Notes: generated by a model from the sequence alone, not told the origin. A stretch of 39,109 nt of DNA from Tomitella cavernea (GCF_016599145.1 NZ_JAENKO010000043.1:1-39109); one strand, 5' to 3'; counted from the stretch's first letter, positions 18,072 through 28,163 are shown. Translations and numbers: made by a program.

Positions 18072-18131
18072 GCCGTTGTCGACGCCGTTGTCGACGCCGC
18101 TGTCGACGCCGTCGTCGACTCTGCTGTCGGC
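18072..18131 (+). repeat. 12-bp minisatellite (GCCGTTGTCGAC), five units
   Basis: Units at 18072, 18084, 18096, 18108 and 18120 read GCCGTTGTCGAC twice, then GCCGCTGTCGAC, GCCGTCGTCGAC and the decayed TCTGCTGTCGGC. Each of the first four ends in a GTCGAC palindrome. It lies in the 259-base gap between the divergent DUF349 and dioxygenase-like genes. Confidence 0.93.
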
Positions 18132-18173
18132 GCCAGGCGGGTGGCCGCGGACGATCGGCTAGCGTGGACGATC

Positions 18174-19007
18174 GTGCTGACCTCTGTGTGCGTTGTCCCC
18201 GCGACCCCGCTGCTGGTTCCGCGCCTGTGCGGCGGTGCGGGCGCGTTGCCGGAGCTGCGCGGGCGGGTTCTGGCGGCGGTGGGTGCCATGGCCGCCGGCG
18301 CGGACGCGTGGTTCGTCGTCGGCGCGGGAGAGGCGGGCGACGGGCTGCCCCAGGACGGCGTCTCCCGCTACCCGGCGGAACCGTCGACGGGCAGCTTCGT
18401 CGGATTCGGTGTGGACGTGCGGGTGACGCTGGACGGCCGCGCCGGGGAAGAGCGCGACGCCGATGACCACCGGAACCCGTCGGCGGGGGCGCGTGAAGAG
18501 GTCTGCGCGGGCGGGGCGCAGCCGGGCTCCGCACCCGCCGCGTCGATGGCCCTGCCGTTGTTGATCGCCGGGTGGCTGCGCGGTGGGCTTGCGCGGGACC
18601 TGCGTCCCCGGCGCCCGGTGACGGGGATGCGCGTGGGACGCGAGGCCCCGTGGGAGGTGTGCGTGGAGTCGGGGCGTGCGCTGCGGCGGGATATCGACGC
18701 GCGCCCGGAACGTATCGGGGTGCTGGTGATCGGGGACGGGCCGTCGACGCTCACCGCCAAGGCACCGGGGGCCTTCGACGAACGCGCGCGGCCGCTGGCC
18801 GAGGAGGTCGCTGCGGCGATGGCGGACGGCGACGCCGCGGCGCTGATCCGTCTCGAACCGCGGCAGTGCGCCCGGGTGGGCCTCGACGTGCGGTCGGCGC
18901 TGCAGGTGGCGGCGGGCCTCGTCGGCGACGACCGGGTGCGCGTGGATCACCAGTCCGTGCAGTGGCCGTACGGCGTCGCCTACTACACGGGACTGTGGTC
19001 GGTGTGA
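18174..19007 (+). CDS. conserved protein, class III extradiol dioxygenase-like (Rv2728c-like)
   Basis: A 277-residue protein always found just before miaA in this group. The N-terminus [16 protein letters not shown] and the block [20 protein letters not shown] resemble the class III extradiol dioxygenase/LigB-like fold, as does the C-terminal [20 protein letters not shown] cannot see the full metal-binding set (the usual early His pair is absent), so catalysis is doubtful. GTG 18174 is chosen to begin at the conserved core; GTG 18141 is possible. Neither has a good ribosome site. The stop overlaps the miaA start by four bases, so the two are coupled. Confidence 0.78.
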   Translation: MLTSVCVVPATPLLVPRLCGGAGALPELRGRVLAAVGAMAAGADAWFVVGAGEAGDGLPQDGVSRYPAEPSTGSFVGFGVDVRVTLDGRAGEERDADDHRNPSAGAREEVCAGGAQPGSAPAASMALPLLIAGWLRGGLARDLRPRRPVTGMRVGREAPWEVCVESGRALRRDIDARPERIGVLVIGDGPSTLTAKAPGAFDERARPLAEEVAAAMADGDAAALIRLEPRQCARVGLDVRSALQVAAGLVGDDRVRVDHQSVQWPYGVAYYTGLWSV

Positions 19008-19924
19008 CGGGCTGGCCCCGCCCGGTCGCGGTCATCGGACCCACCGCCACCGGCAAATCGAACCTCGCCCTGGACCTGGCAGAACGGCTCGGCGGCGAGA
19101 TCGTCAATATCGACGCGATGCAGCTGTACCGGGGCATGGATATCGGCACCGCGAAGACGCCGCCCGCGCAGCGCCGCGGCGTCGTCCACCATCAGATCGA
19201 CGTGCTCGACGTGCGGGACACGGCGTCGGTCGCCGCTTACCAGTGCGCCGCGCGCGACGACGTCGAGCGGATCCGGAGGCGCGGGCGCGTGCCCGTGATC
19301 GTGGGCGGCTCGATGATGTACGTGCAAGCGCTCATCGACGACTGGCGTTTTCCGGAAACGGACCCGGCGGTGCGGCGGCGGTGGGAGCAGCGCCTCGCGG
19401 AGGCGGGTGCGGCGGCGCTGCACGGGGAGCTGCGCGCGGCCGACCCGGACGCGGCGGCGCACATCCTGCCGACCGACGGCAGGCGCATCGTCCGCGCGCT
19501 CGAGGTCGTCGAGATCACCGGCCGCCCGTATGCCGCGTCCAAGCCCGTCATCGGGGACCCGCGGTGGGGCACCGTCATGCTCGGGATAGACCGCGACACC
19601 GCGGACCTGGATGCGCGGATCGCCGCGCGCACCCGGGCGATGTTCGCCGACGGCTTCGTCGAGGAAGTTCGCGGGCTGCTCGAGGCGGGGCTGCGCGAGG
19701 GGGTCACCGCGCGTCGGGCCATCGGATACCAGCAGGTGATCGCGCTGCTCGACGGCGAATTCGATCGCGATCAGGCCATGGGGCTCACCCAGGCGGGCAC
19801 ACGCAGGTACGTGCGTCGGCAGCGCTCGTGGTTCCGCAAGGACGGCAGGGTGCGCTGGCTGGACGGTGCCGCACCCGGCCTGGCGGACAGGGCCGTCGCC
19901 GAGTGGAATACGGAGCCCGGGTGA
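19004..19924 (+). CDS. miaA: tRNA dimethylallyltransferase MiaA
   Basis: A 306-residue enzyme that transfers dimethylallyl from DMAPP to A37 of tRNA, the step before MiaB. The P-loop is GPTATGKS (about 10-17). The next conserved block, [17 protein letters not shown], carries the catalytic Asp. [17 protein letters not shown] and RRAIGYQQV are also family blocks, followed by the [10 protein letters not shown] end. It starts at GTG 19004 in a GTGA overlap with the previous gene. Reading frame farther upstream belongs to the other gene. The IclR gene follows 22 bases later. Confidence 0.97.
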   Translation: MTGWPRPVAVIGPTATGKSNLALDLAERLGGEIVNIDAMQLYRGMDIGTAKTPPAQRRGVVHHQIDVLDVRDTASVAAYQCAARDDVERIRRRGRVPVIVGGSMMYVQALIDDWRFPETDPAVRRRWEQRLAEAGAAALHGELRAADPDAAAHILPTDGRRIVRALEVVEITGRPYAASKPVIGDPRWGTVMLGIDRDTADLDARIAARTRAMFADGFVEEVRGLLEAGLREGVTARRAIGYQQVIALLDGEFDRDQAMGLTQAGTRRYVRRQRSWFRKDGRVRWLDGAAPGLADRAVAEWNTEPG

Positions 19925-19946
19925 GGCGGAGCATAGGATCGCGACC

Positions 19947-20720
19947 ATGACCGACGGTGCGCACCCCGATTCCGGCGGCGCGGCCGCGCGCTCGCCCGGC
20001 CGCGTGCAATCAGTGGATCGTGCGCTGCAGCTGCTCGAGGAGATGGCGGACTGCGGCGGCACCGCGACACTGAGCGATCTGGCCGAACGCACGGGCCTGC
20101 CCATGCCGACGATCCACCGGCTGATGGCCACGCTCCGCGACGCCGGATACGTCCGGCAGGAACCGTCCCGGCGTTATGCGTTGGGGGCCAAGCTGGTCGG
20201 CCTGGGCGACAGTGCCGGGCGGCTGCTGGGTTCCTGGGTGCGGCCCACGCTCGCAGGGCTGGTGGACGGGACGGGCGAGACGGCGAACATGGCGATGCTC
20301 GACGGCGACCGGGTGGTGTATCTGGCGCAGGTGCCGTCTCGGCATGCGATGCGGATGTTCACCGAGGTGGGCCGGCGCGTGGACGTGCACTGCACTGCGG
20401 TCGGCAAGGCGCTGGTCGCGGGGCTGCCGGACGAGGCGGTCCGGGGCATCCTGCGGCGCAACGCCATGACCAAGTACACACCGAACACGCTCACCACCGA
20501 GGATGAGTTCTTCGCGCAGCTGGAGCAGATCCGCGCGCTCGGCTACGCATTCGACGAGGCGGAGCAGGAGATGGGCGTGCGGTGCGTGGCCGCCGCGACG
20601 GAGTCGTCCGCGCCCGTCGCGCTGTCGGTGTCGGGCCCCGCGTCGCGGTTCAGCAAGGACCGGCGGGACGCGGTGATCCCGCTGTTGAGGGAGGCGGTCA
20701 CGCGGCTCGCCGCCGGGTGA
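19947..20720 (+). CDS. IclR family transcriptional regulator
   Basis: A 257-residue regulator with a winged HTH at residues 18-78 (recognition part LPMPTIHRLMATLRDAGY) and the IclR ligand-binding GAF-like domain (about 90-250), including AVGKALVAGLPDE and GYAFDEAEQEMGVRCVAA. Start ATG 19947 has AGGA eight bases upstream. It may be co-transcribed with miaA. It is convergent with the malate synthase gene. IclR proteins in other bacteria control glyoxylate-cycle or allantoin/glyoxylate genes, so glcB next door, with two near-palindromes in its promoter, is an obvious candidate target. The ligand cannot be read from sequence. Confidence 0.9.
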   Translation: MTDGAHPDSGGAAARSPGRVQSVDRALQLLEEMADCGGTATLSDLAERTGLPMPTIHRLMATLRDAGYVRQEPSRRYALGAKLVGLGDSAGRLLGSWVRPTLAGLVDGTGETANMAMLDGDRVVYLAQVPSRHAMRMFTEVGRRVDVHCTAVGKALVAGLPDEAVRGILRRNAMTKYTPNTLTTEDEFFAQLEQIRALGYAFDEAEQEMGVRCVAAATESSAPVALSVSGPASRFSKDRRDAVIPLLREAVTRLAAG

Positions 20721-20756
20721 CGGCGGGGCCGCGGGGCGGACGCGGTCCCGCACGGC

Positions 20757-20795
20757 GGCGGCCCCGCACCGCCACGGAGGCGATGCGGGGCCGCC
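20757..20795. terminator. bidirectional terminator between the IclR gene and glcB
   Basis: GGCGGCCCCGCA (20757-20768) pairs perfectly with TGCGGGGCCGCC (20784-20795), and the 15-base loop can form a small inner stem. It lies between two convergent stops. There is no long T-run on either side. Confidence 0.75.
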
Positions 20796-20821
20796 GGTCC
20801 GGCTCGGCCGTCAGGCGCCGG

Positions 20822-22996
20822 TCACAGGCCGTTGGCGGCCTTGTACTCGCGGCGGCGGCGGTGCAGGATCGGCTCGGTGTAGCCGTTGGGGTCCTGGCCC
20901 TCGAGGATGAGCTCCTTGGCGGCCTGCCACGCGATGCTGGTGTCGAAGTCCGGCGCCATCGGCTTGTAGTCGGCGTCGCCGGCGTTCTGGCGGTCGACCA
21001 CTGCGGCCATACGCTTGAGCGACTCGACGACGAAGTCGGCCGTGACGATCCCGTGGCGCACCCAGTTGGCCAGCAGCTGACTGGAGATGCGCAGCGTCGC
21101 CCGGTCCTCCATGAGGTCCACATCGTTGATGTCCGGCACCTTGGAGCAGCCCACGCCGTGGTCGATCCAGCGCACCACGTAGCCGAGGATCGACTGGCAG
21201 GAGTTGTCCACCTCGTTGCGCTTCTCCTCGTCGCTCCAGTCGGTGGCCGGGGCCAGCGGGAGCTGCAGGATGTCGTCGACCGACACGCGCGGCACGCTGG
21301 GGGCGATCTCCTTCTGCCGTGCGAACACGTCGACCCGGTGGTAATGGGTGGCGTGCAGGGTGGCGCCGGTGGGCGATGGGACCCAGGCGGTGTTGGCCCC
21401 GGCCATGGGCTGCCCGATCTTCTGCTCGAGCATATCGGCCATGAGCTCGGTCATCGCCCACATGCCCTTGCCGATCTGCGCGTGCCCGGGCAGCCCGCAG
21501 GCCAGGCCCTTGTCCACGTTCCAGTCCTCGTACGAGGTCATCCAGTGCGACTTCTTCATCTCGGCCTTGCGGATCATCGCGCCGGCGTGCATCGACGTGT
21601 GGATCTCGTCGCCGGTGCGGTCGAGGAAGCCGGTGTTGATGAAGACGGTGCGTGCGGCCGCGGCCTTGATGCACGCCGCGAGGTTGACCGTGGTGCGGCG
21701 CTCCTCGTCCATGATGCCCACCTTGAGCGTGTTCTCCGGCAAGCCCAGCACCTGTTCGACGCGGGCGAACAGCTCGGTGGTGAAGGCGACCTCGTCGGGG
21801 CCGTGCTGCTTGGGCTTGACGATGTAGACCGAGCCGGTGCGGCTGTTGCCCAGCGCGTTGCCCGCGCCCAGGCCGGGGATGGCGCACAGGCTGGTGACGA
21901 TGGCGTCGAGGATGCCCTCGGGCTGCTCGGCGCCATCGGCGTCGACGACGGCGGGGTTCGTCATCAGGTGGCCCACGTTGCGCACGAAGTTCAGCGAGCG
22001 CCCGTGCAGGGTCAGCTCGCCCCCGCCGGGGGCGGTGAAGGTGCGGTCGGGGTTGAGTGTGCGCTCGAACGTCTTGCCGCCCTTGGTGACCTGCTCGGCG
22101 AGGGTGCCGGTGTTCAGGCCCAGCCAGTTGCGGTAGCCGAGGACCTTGTCCTCCGCGTCGACGGCGGCGACGGAGTCCTCGAAGTCCATGATCGTGGTGA
22201 CGGCGGACTCCATGCAGATGTCTTTGACGCCCGCGGCGTCGGTGCTGCCGATCGGATCGGCGGGGTCGATCTGGATCTCCAGATGCAGACCGTTGTTGCG
22301 CAGCAGGATGCCCGTCGGCGCGGACGCGTCGCCGCTGTAGCCGGCGAATGCGCCCGGGTTCCGCAGGCCCGTGGTGGCCCCGCCGGCCAGCGTCACCTGC
22401 ACCGTCTCGCCGTCCACGGCGTACTTGACGGCGTCGGCGTGGCTGCCCTCGGCCAGTGGAAGCACGTCGTCGAGGAAGCCGCGCGCCCAGGCGATCACCT
22501 TGTCGCCGCGCACCTTGTTGTAGCCGGAGCCCTTCTCGGCCCCGCCGTCCTCGGGGATGGCGTTGGTGCCGTACAGCGCGTCGTACAGCGATCCCCAGCG
22601 CGCGTTCGCGGCGTTGAGTGCGAAACGGGCGTTGAGCACCGGGACCACCAGCTGCGGGCCGGGCGTCTCGGTGACCTCGGTGTCGACGTCGGCGGTGGTG
22701 ATGGAGAACTGCGCCGGCTCGTCGGCCAGGTAGCCGATGTCGGTGAGGAACTTCTTGTACGCGGCCGGGTCCACCGGGCCCGGGGCGGCGTCGTGGTACT
22801 CGTCGATCTTCTTCTGCAGCTGCGCGCGGGTGTCCAGCAGCGCGCGGTTCTTCGGGGCGAGGTCGGCGAAGATCTGCGCCGTGCCCTGCCAGAACGCGTC
22901 CTTGTCGACGCCTGCGGCGGGCAGCGCCTCATCGTTGATGAAGTCGTAGAGGACTCGGTCGACCTGGATGCCGCCGATGGTTTCGCGATCAGTCAC
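20822..22996 (-). CDS. glcB: malate synthase G
   Basis: A 724-residue malate synthase G, normal length for the family. It condenses glyoxylate with acetyl-CoA to malate, closing the glyoxylate shunt. Clear blocks include [53 protein letters not shown] and [18 protein letters not shown], and the C-terminal [20 protein letters not shown], which holds the catalytic-Cys/Asp region. GTG 22996 follows GAGGA by seven bases; the open frame continues to 23458 but lacks similarity. The promoter region holds two IclR-type near-palindromes. No isocitrate lyase gene is in the window. Confidence 0.97.
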   Translation of the reverse strand: MTDRETIGGIQVDRVLYDFINDEALPAAGVDKDAFWQGTAQIFADLAPKNRALLDTRAQLQKKIDEYHDAAPGPVDPAAYKKFLTDIGYLADEPAQFSITTADVDTEVTETPGPQLVVPVLNARFALNAANARWGSLYDALYGTNAIPEDGGAEKGSGYNKVRGDKVIAWARGFLDDVLPLAEGSHADAVKYAVDGETVQVTLAGGATTGLRNPGAFAGYSGDASAPTGILLRNNGLHLEIQIDPADPIGSTDAAGVKDICMESAVTTIMDFEDSVAAVDAEDKVLGYRNWLGLNTGTLAEQVTKGGKTFERTLNPDRTFTAPGGGELTLHGRSLNFVRNVGHLMTNPAVVDADGAEQPEGILDAIVTSLCAIPGLGAGNALGNSRTGSVYIVKPKQHGPDEVAFTTELFARVEQVLGLPENTLKVGIMDEERRTTVNLAACIKAAAARTVFINTGFLDRTGDEIHTSMHAGAMIRKAEMKKSHWMTSYEDWNVDKGLACGLPGHAQIGKGMWAMTELMADMLEQKIGQPMAGANTAWVPSPTGATLHATHYHRVDVFARQKEIAPSVPRVSVDDILQLPLAPATDWSDEEKRNEVDNSCQSILGYVVRWIDHGVGCSKVPDINDVDLMEDRATLRISSQLLANWVRHGIVTADFVVESLKRMAAVVDRQNAGDADYKPMAPDFDTSIAWQAAKELILEGQDPNGYTEPILHRRRREYKAANGL

Positions 22997-23115
22997 GGTG
23001 CTTCCTCGCTCTCGGGGTGACGGGGCAGTCGATGCTTCCGTTCCGGAGGGCTCCGGCACGGTGCACGGAAACCGGGATCCCGCGCGGCGCGTTTCACGGC
23101 GTGCTCCTCGTCGGA

Positions 23116-23153
23116 TTTCGCTATGTGAAAAGTATCGATTGCCTAGTGGAATC
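23116..23153 (-). promoter_or_regulatory. two IclR-type near-palindromes upstream of glcB
   Basis: TTTCGCTATGTGAAA (23116-23130) and GATTGCCTAGTGGAATC (23137-23153) are imperfect palindromes with similar CTA-centred cores. Their centres are 22 bp apart, two helical turns. They lie about 120-160 bases before the glcB start and may be operators for the nearby IclR regulator. Shape seen; function inferred. Confidence 0.45.
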
Positions 23154-23234
23154 TTAGCGCGGATCGCGCACGATTCCCATCCCGGACGGTCCCGCGCGGC
23201 ATGATCTCCGGCGGGGCGAACTACGCTGTGAACC

Positions 23235-24173
23235 ATGGACTTCGTCAAGGGGCACGGCACGGAGAACGACTTTCTGGTGCTGCCGGACGACGACGGGCGG
23301 ATCGACCTTGCGCCCGCGACGGTATCGGCGCTGTGCGACCGACGCCGCGGGCTGGGGGCCGACGGGGTCCTGCGGGTCGCCCGCGCCGGTGCGCTGGTGG
23401 CCGCGGGCGTCCTGACGCCCGGGCTTCCGGATGGCGTCGGCGAGCACGACTGGTTCATGGATTACCGGAATGCGGACGGGTCGGTGGCGGAGATGTGCGG
23501 CAACGGCGTGCGCGTGTTCGCGCACTACCTGTGCGCCTCGGGCCGTGAAGAACGTGACGCCTTCGTCGTCGGAACCCGGGCGGGCGGGCGGGCGGTGACG
23601 ATGGTCGGCGCGCGGGACTTCGCGGCGCAGGCGCGCGTGTCCGTCGAGATGGGTCCCGTGACTGGGTTCGGCGAATCCTCGGTGAATCTGGGCGGTGCGG
23701 GCGGCATGAGGCTGCCGGGCCTGGCGGTGGATGTGGGCAACCCGCACCTGGTCAGCGTCGTGACCGGGCTCGATGACGCGGGATTGGCGGCACTCGACAT
23801 CGCGTCCGTGCCCGCATTCGACGCCGCGCTGTTTCCCGACGGCGTCAACGTGGAGGTGGTGACGCCGTTGCGCGGCGGCGCTGTCGCCATGCGCGTGCAC
23901 GAGCGGGGCGTGGGGGAGACGCGGTCCTGCGGCACCGGCACCGTCGCGGCCGCCTTCGCGGCGCTGCGCGCGGAGGACCGGTCCGCCGGAACCGTCGAGG
24001 TCGCCGTGCCCGGTGGTGCCGTGACGGTCACGGTCGGAACGGACGGCCGCGCCGTTCTCGAGGGGCCGTCGGTGCTCGTGGCGTCGGGGACCGTCGACGA
24101 TCGCTGGTGGCGATATGCGGCGAGCGCCGCGTGGCCCGTCGCCGCGCGGCGTGTCGGCGCCGGGGCGGCGTGA
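23235..24173 (+). CDS. dapF: diaminopimelate epimerase
   Basis: A 312-residue cofactor-independent epimerase converting LL- to meso-diaminopimelate for lysine and peptidoglycan. The two catalytic cysteines are C88 in EMCGNGVR and C232 in SCGTGT, each in the expected loop. Length and two-domain symmetry are normal. Start ATG 23235 gives the usual [13 protein letters not shown] opening. It is transcribed divergently from glcB, and its stop overlaps hflX, the same dapF-hflX order as Rv2726c-Rv2725c. Confidence 0.97.
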   Translation: MDFVKGHGTENDFLVLPDDDGRIDLAPATVSALCDRRRGLGADGVLRVARAGALVAAGVLTPGLPDGVGEHDWFMDYRNADGSVAEMCGNGVRVFAHYLCASGREERDAFVVGTRAGGRAVTMVGARDFAAQARVSVEMGPVTGFGESSVNLGGAGGMRLPGLAVDVGNPHLVSVVTGLDDAGLAALDIASVPAFDAALFPDGVNVEVVTPLRGGAVAMRVHERGVGETRSCGTGTVAAAFAALRAEDRSAGTVEVAVPGGAVTVTVGTDGRAVLEGPSVLVASGTVDDRWWRYAASAAWPVAARRVGAGAA

Positions 24174-25639
24174 TGACGGGATCGGATCAGCCGGACCGGG
24201 CGGTGCCGGACGAGGTGCACACGAGCGACGGCGGCGCGCAGGAGCCCTCGCTCGGCGAGATGCAGCTGGCCGAGCGCAGCTCGCTGCGCCGCGTGGAGGG
24301 GCTGTCGACAGAGCTCGCCGACATCACCGAGGTGGAGCAGCGTCAACTGCGCCTGGAGCGCGTGGTGCTGGTGGGGGTGTGGACCGAGGGCACTGCGGCG
24401 CAGGCGGAGACGAGCATGGCCGAGCTCGCCGCCCTGGCGGAGACGGCGGGGTCGACGGTGCTCGAGGCGCTGATCCAGCGGCGCGACCGCCCCGACGCGT
24501 CCACCTACATCGGCTCCGGCAAGGCGGCCGAGCTGCGCGAGGTGGTCATGGCCACGGGGGCGGACACGGTGATCTGCGACGGCGAGCTCAGCCCCGCGCA
24601 ACTGACCAGCCTGGAGAAGATCGTCCAGGTGAAGGTGGTGGACCGCACCGCGCTGATTCTCGACATTTTCGCCCAGCATGCCACCTCCCGCGAGGGCAAG
24701 GCGCAGGTGTCGCTCGCGCAGATGGAGTACATGCTGCCGCGGCTGCGCGGCTGGGGCGAGTCGATGTCACGCCAGGCGGGCGGCCGGGCGGGCAGCAACG
24801 GCGGGGTGGGCCTGCGCGGCCCGGGCGAAACGAAGATCGAGACGGACCGGCGGCGCATCCGCTCCCGGATGGCGAAGCTGCGTCGTGAGATCGCCCACAT
24901 GAAGAACGCCCGCGACGTCAAACGCCACCGACGGCACACCACCGGCGTGCCGTCGGTGGCGATCGTCGGCTACACCAACGCGGGGAAGTCGAGCATCCTC
25001 AACGCGCTGACCGGCGCCGGGGTGCTCGTGCAGAATGCGCTGTTCGCGACGCTCGACCCGACGACGCGGCGCACCGTGCTCGACGACGGTCGCGAGGCCG
25101 TGCTCACCGACACCGTCGGTTTCGTGCGCCACCTGCCCACCCAGTTGGTGGAGGCCTTCCGCTCCACGCTCGAGGAGGTCGCGGGGGCGGACCTGCTCAT
25201 GCACGTCGTGGACGGCTCCGACGAGTTCCCGCTCGAACAGATCCGGGCGGTCAACGAGGTCATCGCCGACGTGCTGCGGGGCGCCGGCGCGGACGCGCCG
25301 CCGGAGCTGCTGGTGGTGAACAAGATCGACGCGGCCGACCCGGTGGAACTCACGCGACTGCGCGGCGTGCTCGACGGCGCGCACTTCGTCTCCGCACACA
25401 CCGGGGAGGGCATCGCAGAGCTGCGGGCGCACCTCACCGAGCGGCTTCCGGGGCCGGGGGTGCGCGTCGACGTCCTCGTGCCGTACTCGCGCGGCGACCT
25501 CGTGGCGCGCATCCACGCCGAGGGCACCGTGGACTCCGAGCGGCACAGCGCGGAGGGCACGGCGGTCGGCGCGGAGGTGCCCCGCGCGCTAGCGGCCGCC
25601 CTCGCGCCGTACACGATGGGCGGCGCGCAGGGCGGCTAG
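24173..25639 (+). CDS. hflX: GTPase HflX
   Basis: A 488-residue ribosome-associated GTPase that splits stalled or heat-damaged 70S ribosomes. The N-terminal HflX domain contains DASTYIGSGKAAEL and GLRGPGETKIETDRR; the last is the hallmark glycine-rich motif. The G domain has G1 GYTNAGKSS, G3 DTVGF and G4 NKID. Start could be ATG 24173 or GTG 24170, which gives a four-base overlap with dapF; both leave the core unchanged. Either way it is translationally coupled to dapF. Confidence 0.95.
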   Translation: MTGSDQPDRAVPDEVHTSDGGAQEPSLGEMQLAERSSLRRVEGLSTELADITEVEQRQLRLERVVLVGVWTEGTAAQAETSMAELAALAETAGSTVLEALIQRRDRPDASTYIGSGKAAELREVVMATGADTVICDGELSPAQLTSLEKIVQVKVVDRTALILDIFAQHATSREGKAQVSLAQMEYMLPRLRGWGESMSRQAGGRAGSNGGVGLRGPGETKIETDRRRIRSRMAKLRREIAHMKNARDVKRHRRHTTGVPSVAIVGYTNAGKSSILNALTGAGVLVQNALFATLDPTTRRTVLDDGREAVLTDTVGFVRHLPTQLVEAFRSTLEEVAGADLLMHVVDGSDEFPLEQIRAVNEVIADVLRGAGADAPPELLVVNKIDAADPVELTRLRGVLDGAHFVSAHTGEGIAELRAHLTERLPGPGVRVDVLVPYSRGDLVARIHAEGTVDSERHSAEGTAVGAEVPRALAAALAPYTMGGAQGG

Positions 25640-25670
25640 GCCGCGGGGGCTTTGTGCGCGCGGGACCGGC

Positions 25671-25928
25671 TCATGCGTCGAGGTCTCGGGCCACGAGGTC
25701 GGCGATGTGCGTGAGCACCTCCTCGTCCTCGCATTCGATGGTGACCTGCGCGCCCTGCTCGGCGCCGAGGGTCATGATCATCAGCGCGCTGCCCGCATCC
25801 ACCGGTTCGCCGCCCTCGGCGGCCAGAGTGACGGGTACGCCCGCCTCGGCGGCGGCCTCGGCGATGATCCCTGCGGGGCGTGCGTGCAGTCCGATGGACG
25901 ATCCGACGGTGACGGTCTTGGCGGCCAT
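25671..25928 (-). CDS. ptsH: PTS phosphocarrier protein HPr
   Basis: An 85-residue HPr. The phosphorylated His is H15 in GLHARPAG, and a Ser is at position 47 in VDAGSALMIM, near the regulatory Ser46 of Firmicutes. It receives phosphate from enzyme I (ptsI, 4.3 kb away) and passes it to FruA. ATG 25928 has AAGGAG eight bases upstream. It lies 159 bases after fruA on the same strand, separated by a large hairpin, so it may be read through from the fru operon or have its own transcript. Confidence 0.96.
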   Translation of the reverse strand: MAAKTVTVGSSIGLHARPAGIIAEAAAEAGVPVTLAAEGGEPVDAGSALMIMTLGAEQGAQVTIECEDEEVLTHIADLVARDLDA

Positions 25929-26020
25929 GGTGTGGCTCCTTCTTCGGGCGGGTTGTACTGCTGGGGCGGATTCTGAGGGTCCGTAGGGGGTGTTCCAGTT
26001 CGGTGGCGATGATGTCTCAG

Positions 26021-26083
26021 CGGGCGTGCCGCTGCGGCGGTTCCTCCGGTTCTGCCGCCGCGGCGCCGCCGACGGCACGCCCG
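26021..26083 (-). promoter_or_regulatory. large intercistronic hairpin between fruA and ptsH
   Basis: CGGGCGTGCCG (26021-26031) pairs perfectly with CGGCACGCCCG (26073-26083), with a further GC-rich stem inside. It begins five bases after the fruA stop. No T-run follows on the coding strand, so partial termination or an RNA-processing barrier is more likely than a full stop. Confidence 0.6.
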
Positions 26084-26087
26084 AGAC

Positions 26088-28163
26088 TCACGCGAGCGCG
26101 CCTGCGGTCACGGGTGCGGCGCTCGTCTGCGGCCGGCGGATGAACTGCTTCGCCGCGGTGACCGCGAGAGCCGCGACCGCGGTGCCCGCCACCAGGGCCA
26201 CGAAGAAGCCCAGGAGGTTGCCGACGGCGAAGGCGACGAAGACGCCGCCGTGCGGGGCCTTGAGGGTGACGCCGAAGATCATCGACAGCGCTCCGGTGAC
26301 CGCGCCGCCGAGCATCATCGACGGGATGACGCGCAGCGGGTCCGCCGCCGCGAACGGGATCGCGCCTTCGGAGATGAACGACAGACCCAGAAGCCAGGCG
26401 GCCTTGCCGTTCTGCCGTTCGGCGGGAGTGTAGAGGGCGGGGCGCACCAGCGAACTCAAGGCCATCGCGAGCGGCGGCACCATGCCGGCGAGCATCACCG
26501 CGGCCATGATCTCCATCGACGCGGTGTCGGTGACGCTCAACCCGGCGACGGCGAACGCGTAGGCCGCCTTGTTGACGGGGCCGCCTAGATCGAAGCACAT
26601 CATCAGCCCCAGGAGCACGCCGAGCAGCGCGGCGGACGCTCCGGTGAGGCCGCCGAGGAAGTTCTCCATGCCCTCGGTGGCGGCGGCCAGCGGGCGGCCG
26701 AGCACGAGCAGCATCAGACCGCCGGCGATGAGGGTCGCCAGAAGCGGAATGATCACGACCGGCATGAGGCCGCGGATGAACTCGGGCACCCGCCACTTGG
26801 AGATGGCCAGTGCGGCGAGGCCCGCGACGACGCCACCGACGAGGCCGCCGATGAAGCCCGCGCCCACGAGGACGGAGATGGCGCCTGCGGTGAAACCGGG
26901 GGCGATGCCGGGGCGGTCGGCGATGCCGAAGGCGATGTAGCCGGACAGGGCGGGCACAAGGAAGCTCATCGCCACCGAACCCAAGGTGAACAGCACGGCG
27001 CCTAGGTAGATGTGCATCCCGCCGTCGGGCAGGTTGGTCAGACTATCGGTGACGACGATGTCCTTCGCGCTGTCGGCGATCTCATACCCGCCCACGAGGA
27101 AGCCCAGGGCCATGAGCAGCCCGCCCGCGGCGACGAACGGGATCATGTAGCTGACGCCGGTCATGAGGACCTGCTGGATGCGCCGGCCCCAGGCGACGCC
27201 CTCGCCCGCCGCGCCCCCGTCGCTCTCCGCGGCATCGTCGGCGGCGACGCGCGGTGCGTGCGGGTCGCCGGCCGCGGCGAGGGCCTCGGCGATCATCGTG
27301 TCCGGCTCGTTGATCGCGCGCTTGACGCCCGAGGAGATCACCGGCTTGCCCGCGAACCGGCCGCGCGCCTTCACCCCCACGTCGGTCGCGAAGATGACGG
27401 CGTCGGCCTGCGCGATGGTCTCCGCGCTCAGCGGCGTGGAGCCGCTGGAGCCCTGGGTCTCGACGGAGAAGTCGACGCCGGTGCGTTCCGCCGCCGCGGT
27501 CAGCGCGTCCGCCGCCATATAGGTGTGGGCGATGCCGGTGGGGCACGCGGTGATCGCCACGACGGACCGGTGCGCGTCGGGCTCGGCTGCGGCGGCCGTA
27601 TCCGCAGTACCGGGGGCCGTCGGTGCGGAGTCCGGCTGCACTGGATCCGCCGTTGGCGTGGCAGTTGCGGCGGGTGCCGGCCGCACCACGTCGAGAATGC
27701 GGGCGACGGCCGCGTCGGGGTCGCCCGCGTCGCGCAGCGACTGCACGAAATCCGGGCGGACCAGCGCACGGGCGAGGCTGGTGAGCACCTTCATGTGTTC
27801 GGATCCGGCACCTTCCGGCGCGGCGATGAGGAACACGATGTCCGCCGGCCCGTCCGTAGCGCCGAAGTTCACGGCCGGATCCAGCCGGGCGAAGGCGAGA
27901 GACGGGACCGTGACCGCCGCCGACCGGCAGTGCGGGATCGCGATCCCGCCGGGCAGGCCGGTGGCGGCCTTGCCTTCACGTTCGAGGGCCGCGGCGGCGA
28001 GGGCATCCGGATCGGTGGCCCGACCGGTCTCTGCCAGCAGCGCGGCGAGTGATCCGATCACCTCGGACGGCGCGGAGCCGAGCGTCGCATCGAGGCGCAC
28101 CAGGTCGGTGGTGATGATGGCGGCGTCGGTGGCGCCGTCGTCGGGTGTGGGCGTGTCGGTCAT
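26088..28163 (-). CDS. fruA: PTS fructose transporter subunit IIABC
   Basis: A 691-residue fused fructose permease that imports fructose as fructose-1-phosphate. The EIIA domain (about 13-160) has its active His at H78 in GIAIPHCR. A Pro/Ala linker (162-197) leads to EIIB, with C207 in ITACPTGIAHTY. EIIC starts near 325 (RRIQQVLMTGVSYMIPFVAA) and has about ten membrane helices. ATG 28163 lies ten bases after the fruK stop. All three domains have their key residues, so the transporter looks intact. It depends on HPr and enzyme I, both encoded in this locus. Confidence 0.96.
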   Translation of the reverse strand: MTDTPTPDDGATDAAIITTDLVRLDATLGSAPSEVIGSLAALLAETGRATDPDALAAAALEREGKAATGLPGGIAIPHCRSAAVTVPSLAFARLDPAVNFGATDGPADIVFLIAAPEGAGSEHMKVLTSLARALVRPDFVQSLRDAGDPDAAVARILDVVRPAPAATATPTADPVQPDSAPTAPGTADTAAAAEPDAHRSVVAITACPTGIAHTYMAADALTAAAERTGVDFSVETQGSSGSTPLSAETIAQADAVIFATDVGVKARGRFAGKPVISSGVKRAINEPDTMIAEALAAAGDPHAPRVAADDAAESDGGAAGEGVAWGRRIQQVLMTGVSYMIPFVAAGGLLMALGFLVGGYEIADSAKDIVVTDSLTNLPDGGMHIYLGAVLFTLGSVAMSFLVPALSGYIAFGIADRPGIAPGFTAGAISVLVGAGFIGGLVGGVVAGLAALAISKWRVPEFIRGLMPVVIIPLLATLIAGGLMLLVLGRPLAAATEGMENFLGGLTGASAALLGVLLGLMMCFDLGGPVNKAAYAFAVAGLSVTDTASMEIMAAVMLAGMVPPLAMALSSLVRPALYTPAERQNGKAAWLLGLSFISEGAIPFAAADPLRVIPSMMLGGAVTGALSMIFGVTLKAPHGGVFVAFAVGNLLGFFVALVAGTAVAALAVTAAKQFIRRPQTSAAPVTAGALA

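Noticed and set aside
13882-18131. The tandem repeats as a CRISPR array
   Set aside because: Units are 8-17 bases, head to tail and without spacers, with four unrelated sequences; no cas gene is nearby.
20582-23020. An 812-codon open frame on the plus strand opposite malate synthase
   Set aside because: It is the antisense shadow of glcB: the minus strand gives a full, well-conserved enzyme, while the plus product has no recognisable domain and reflects high third-position GC.
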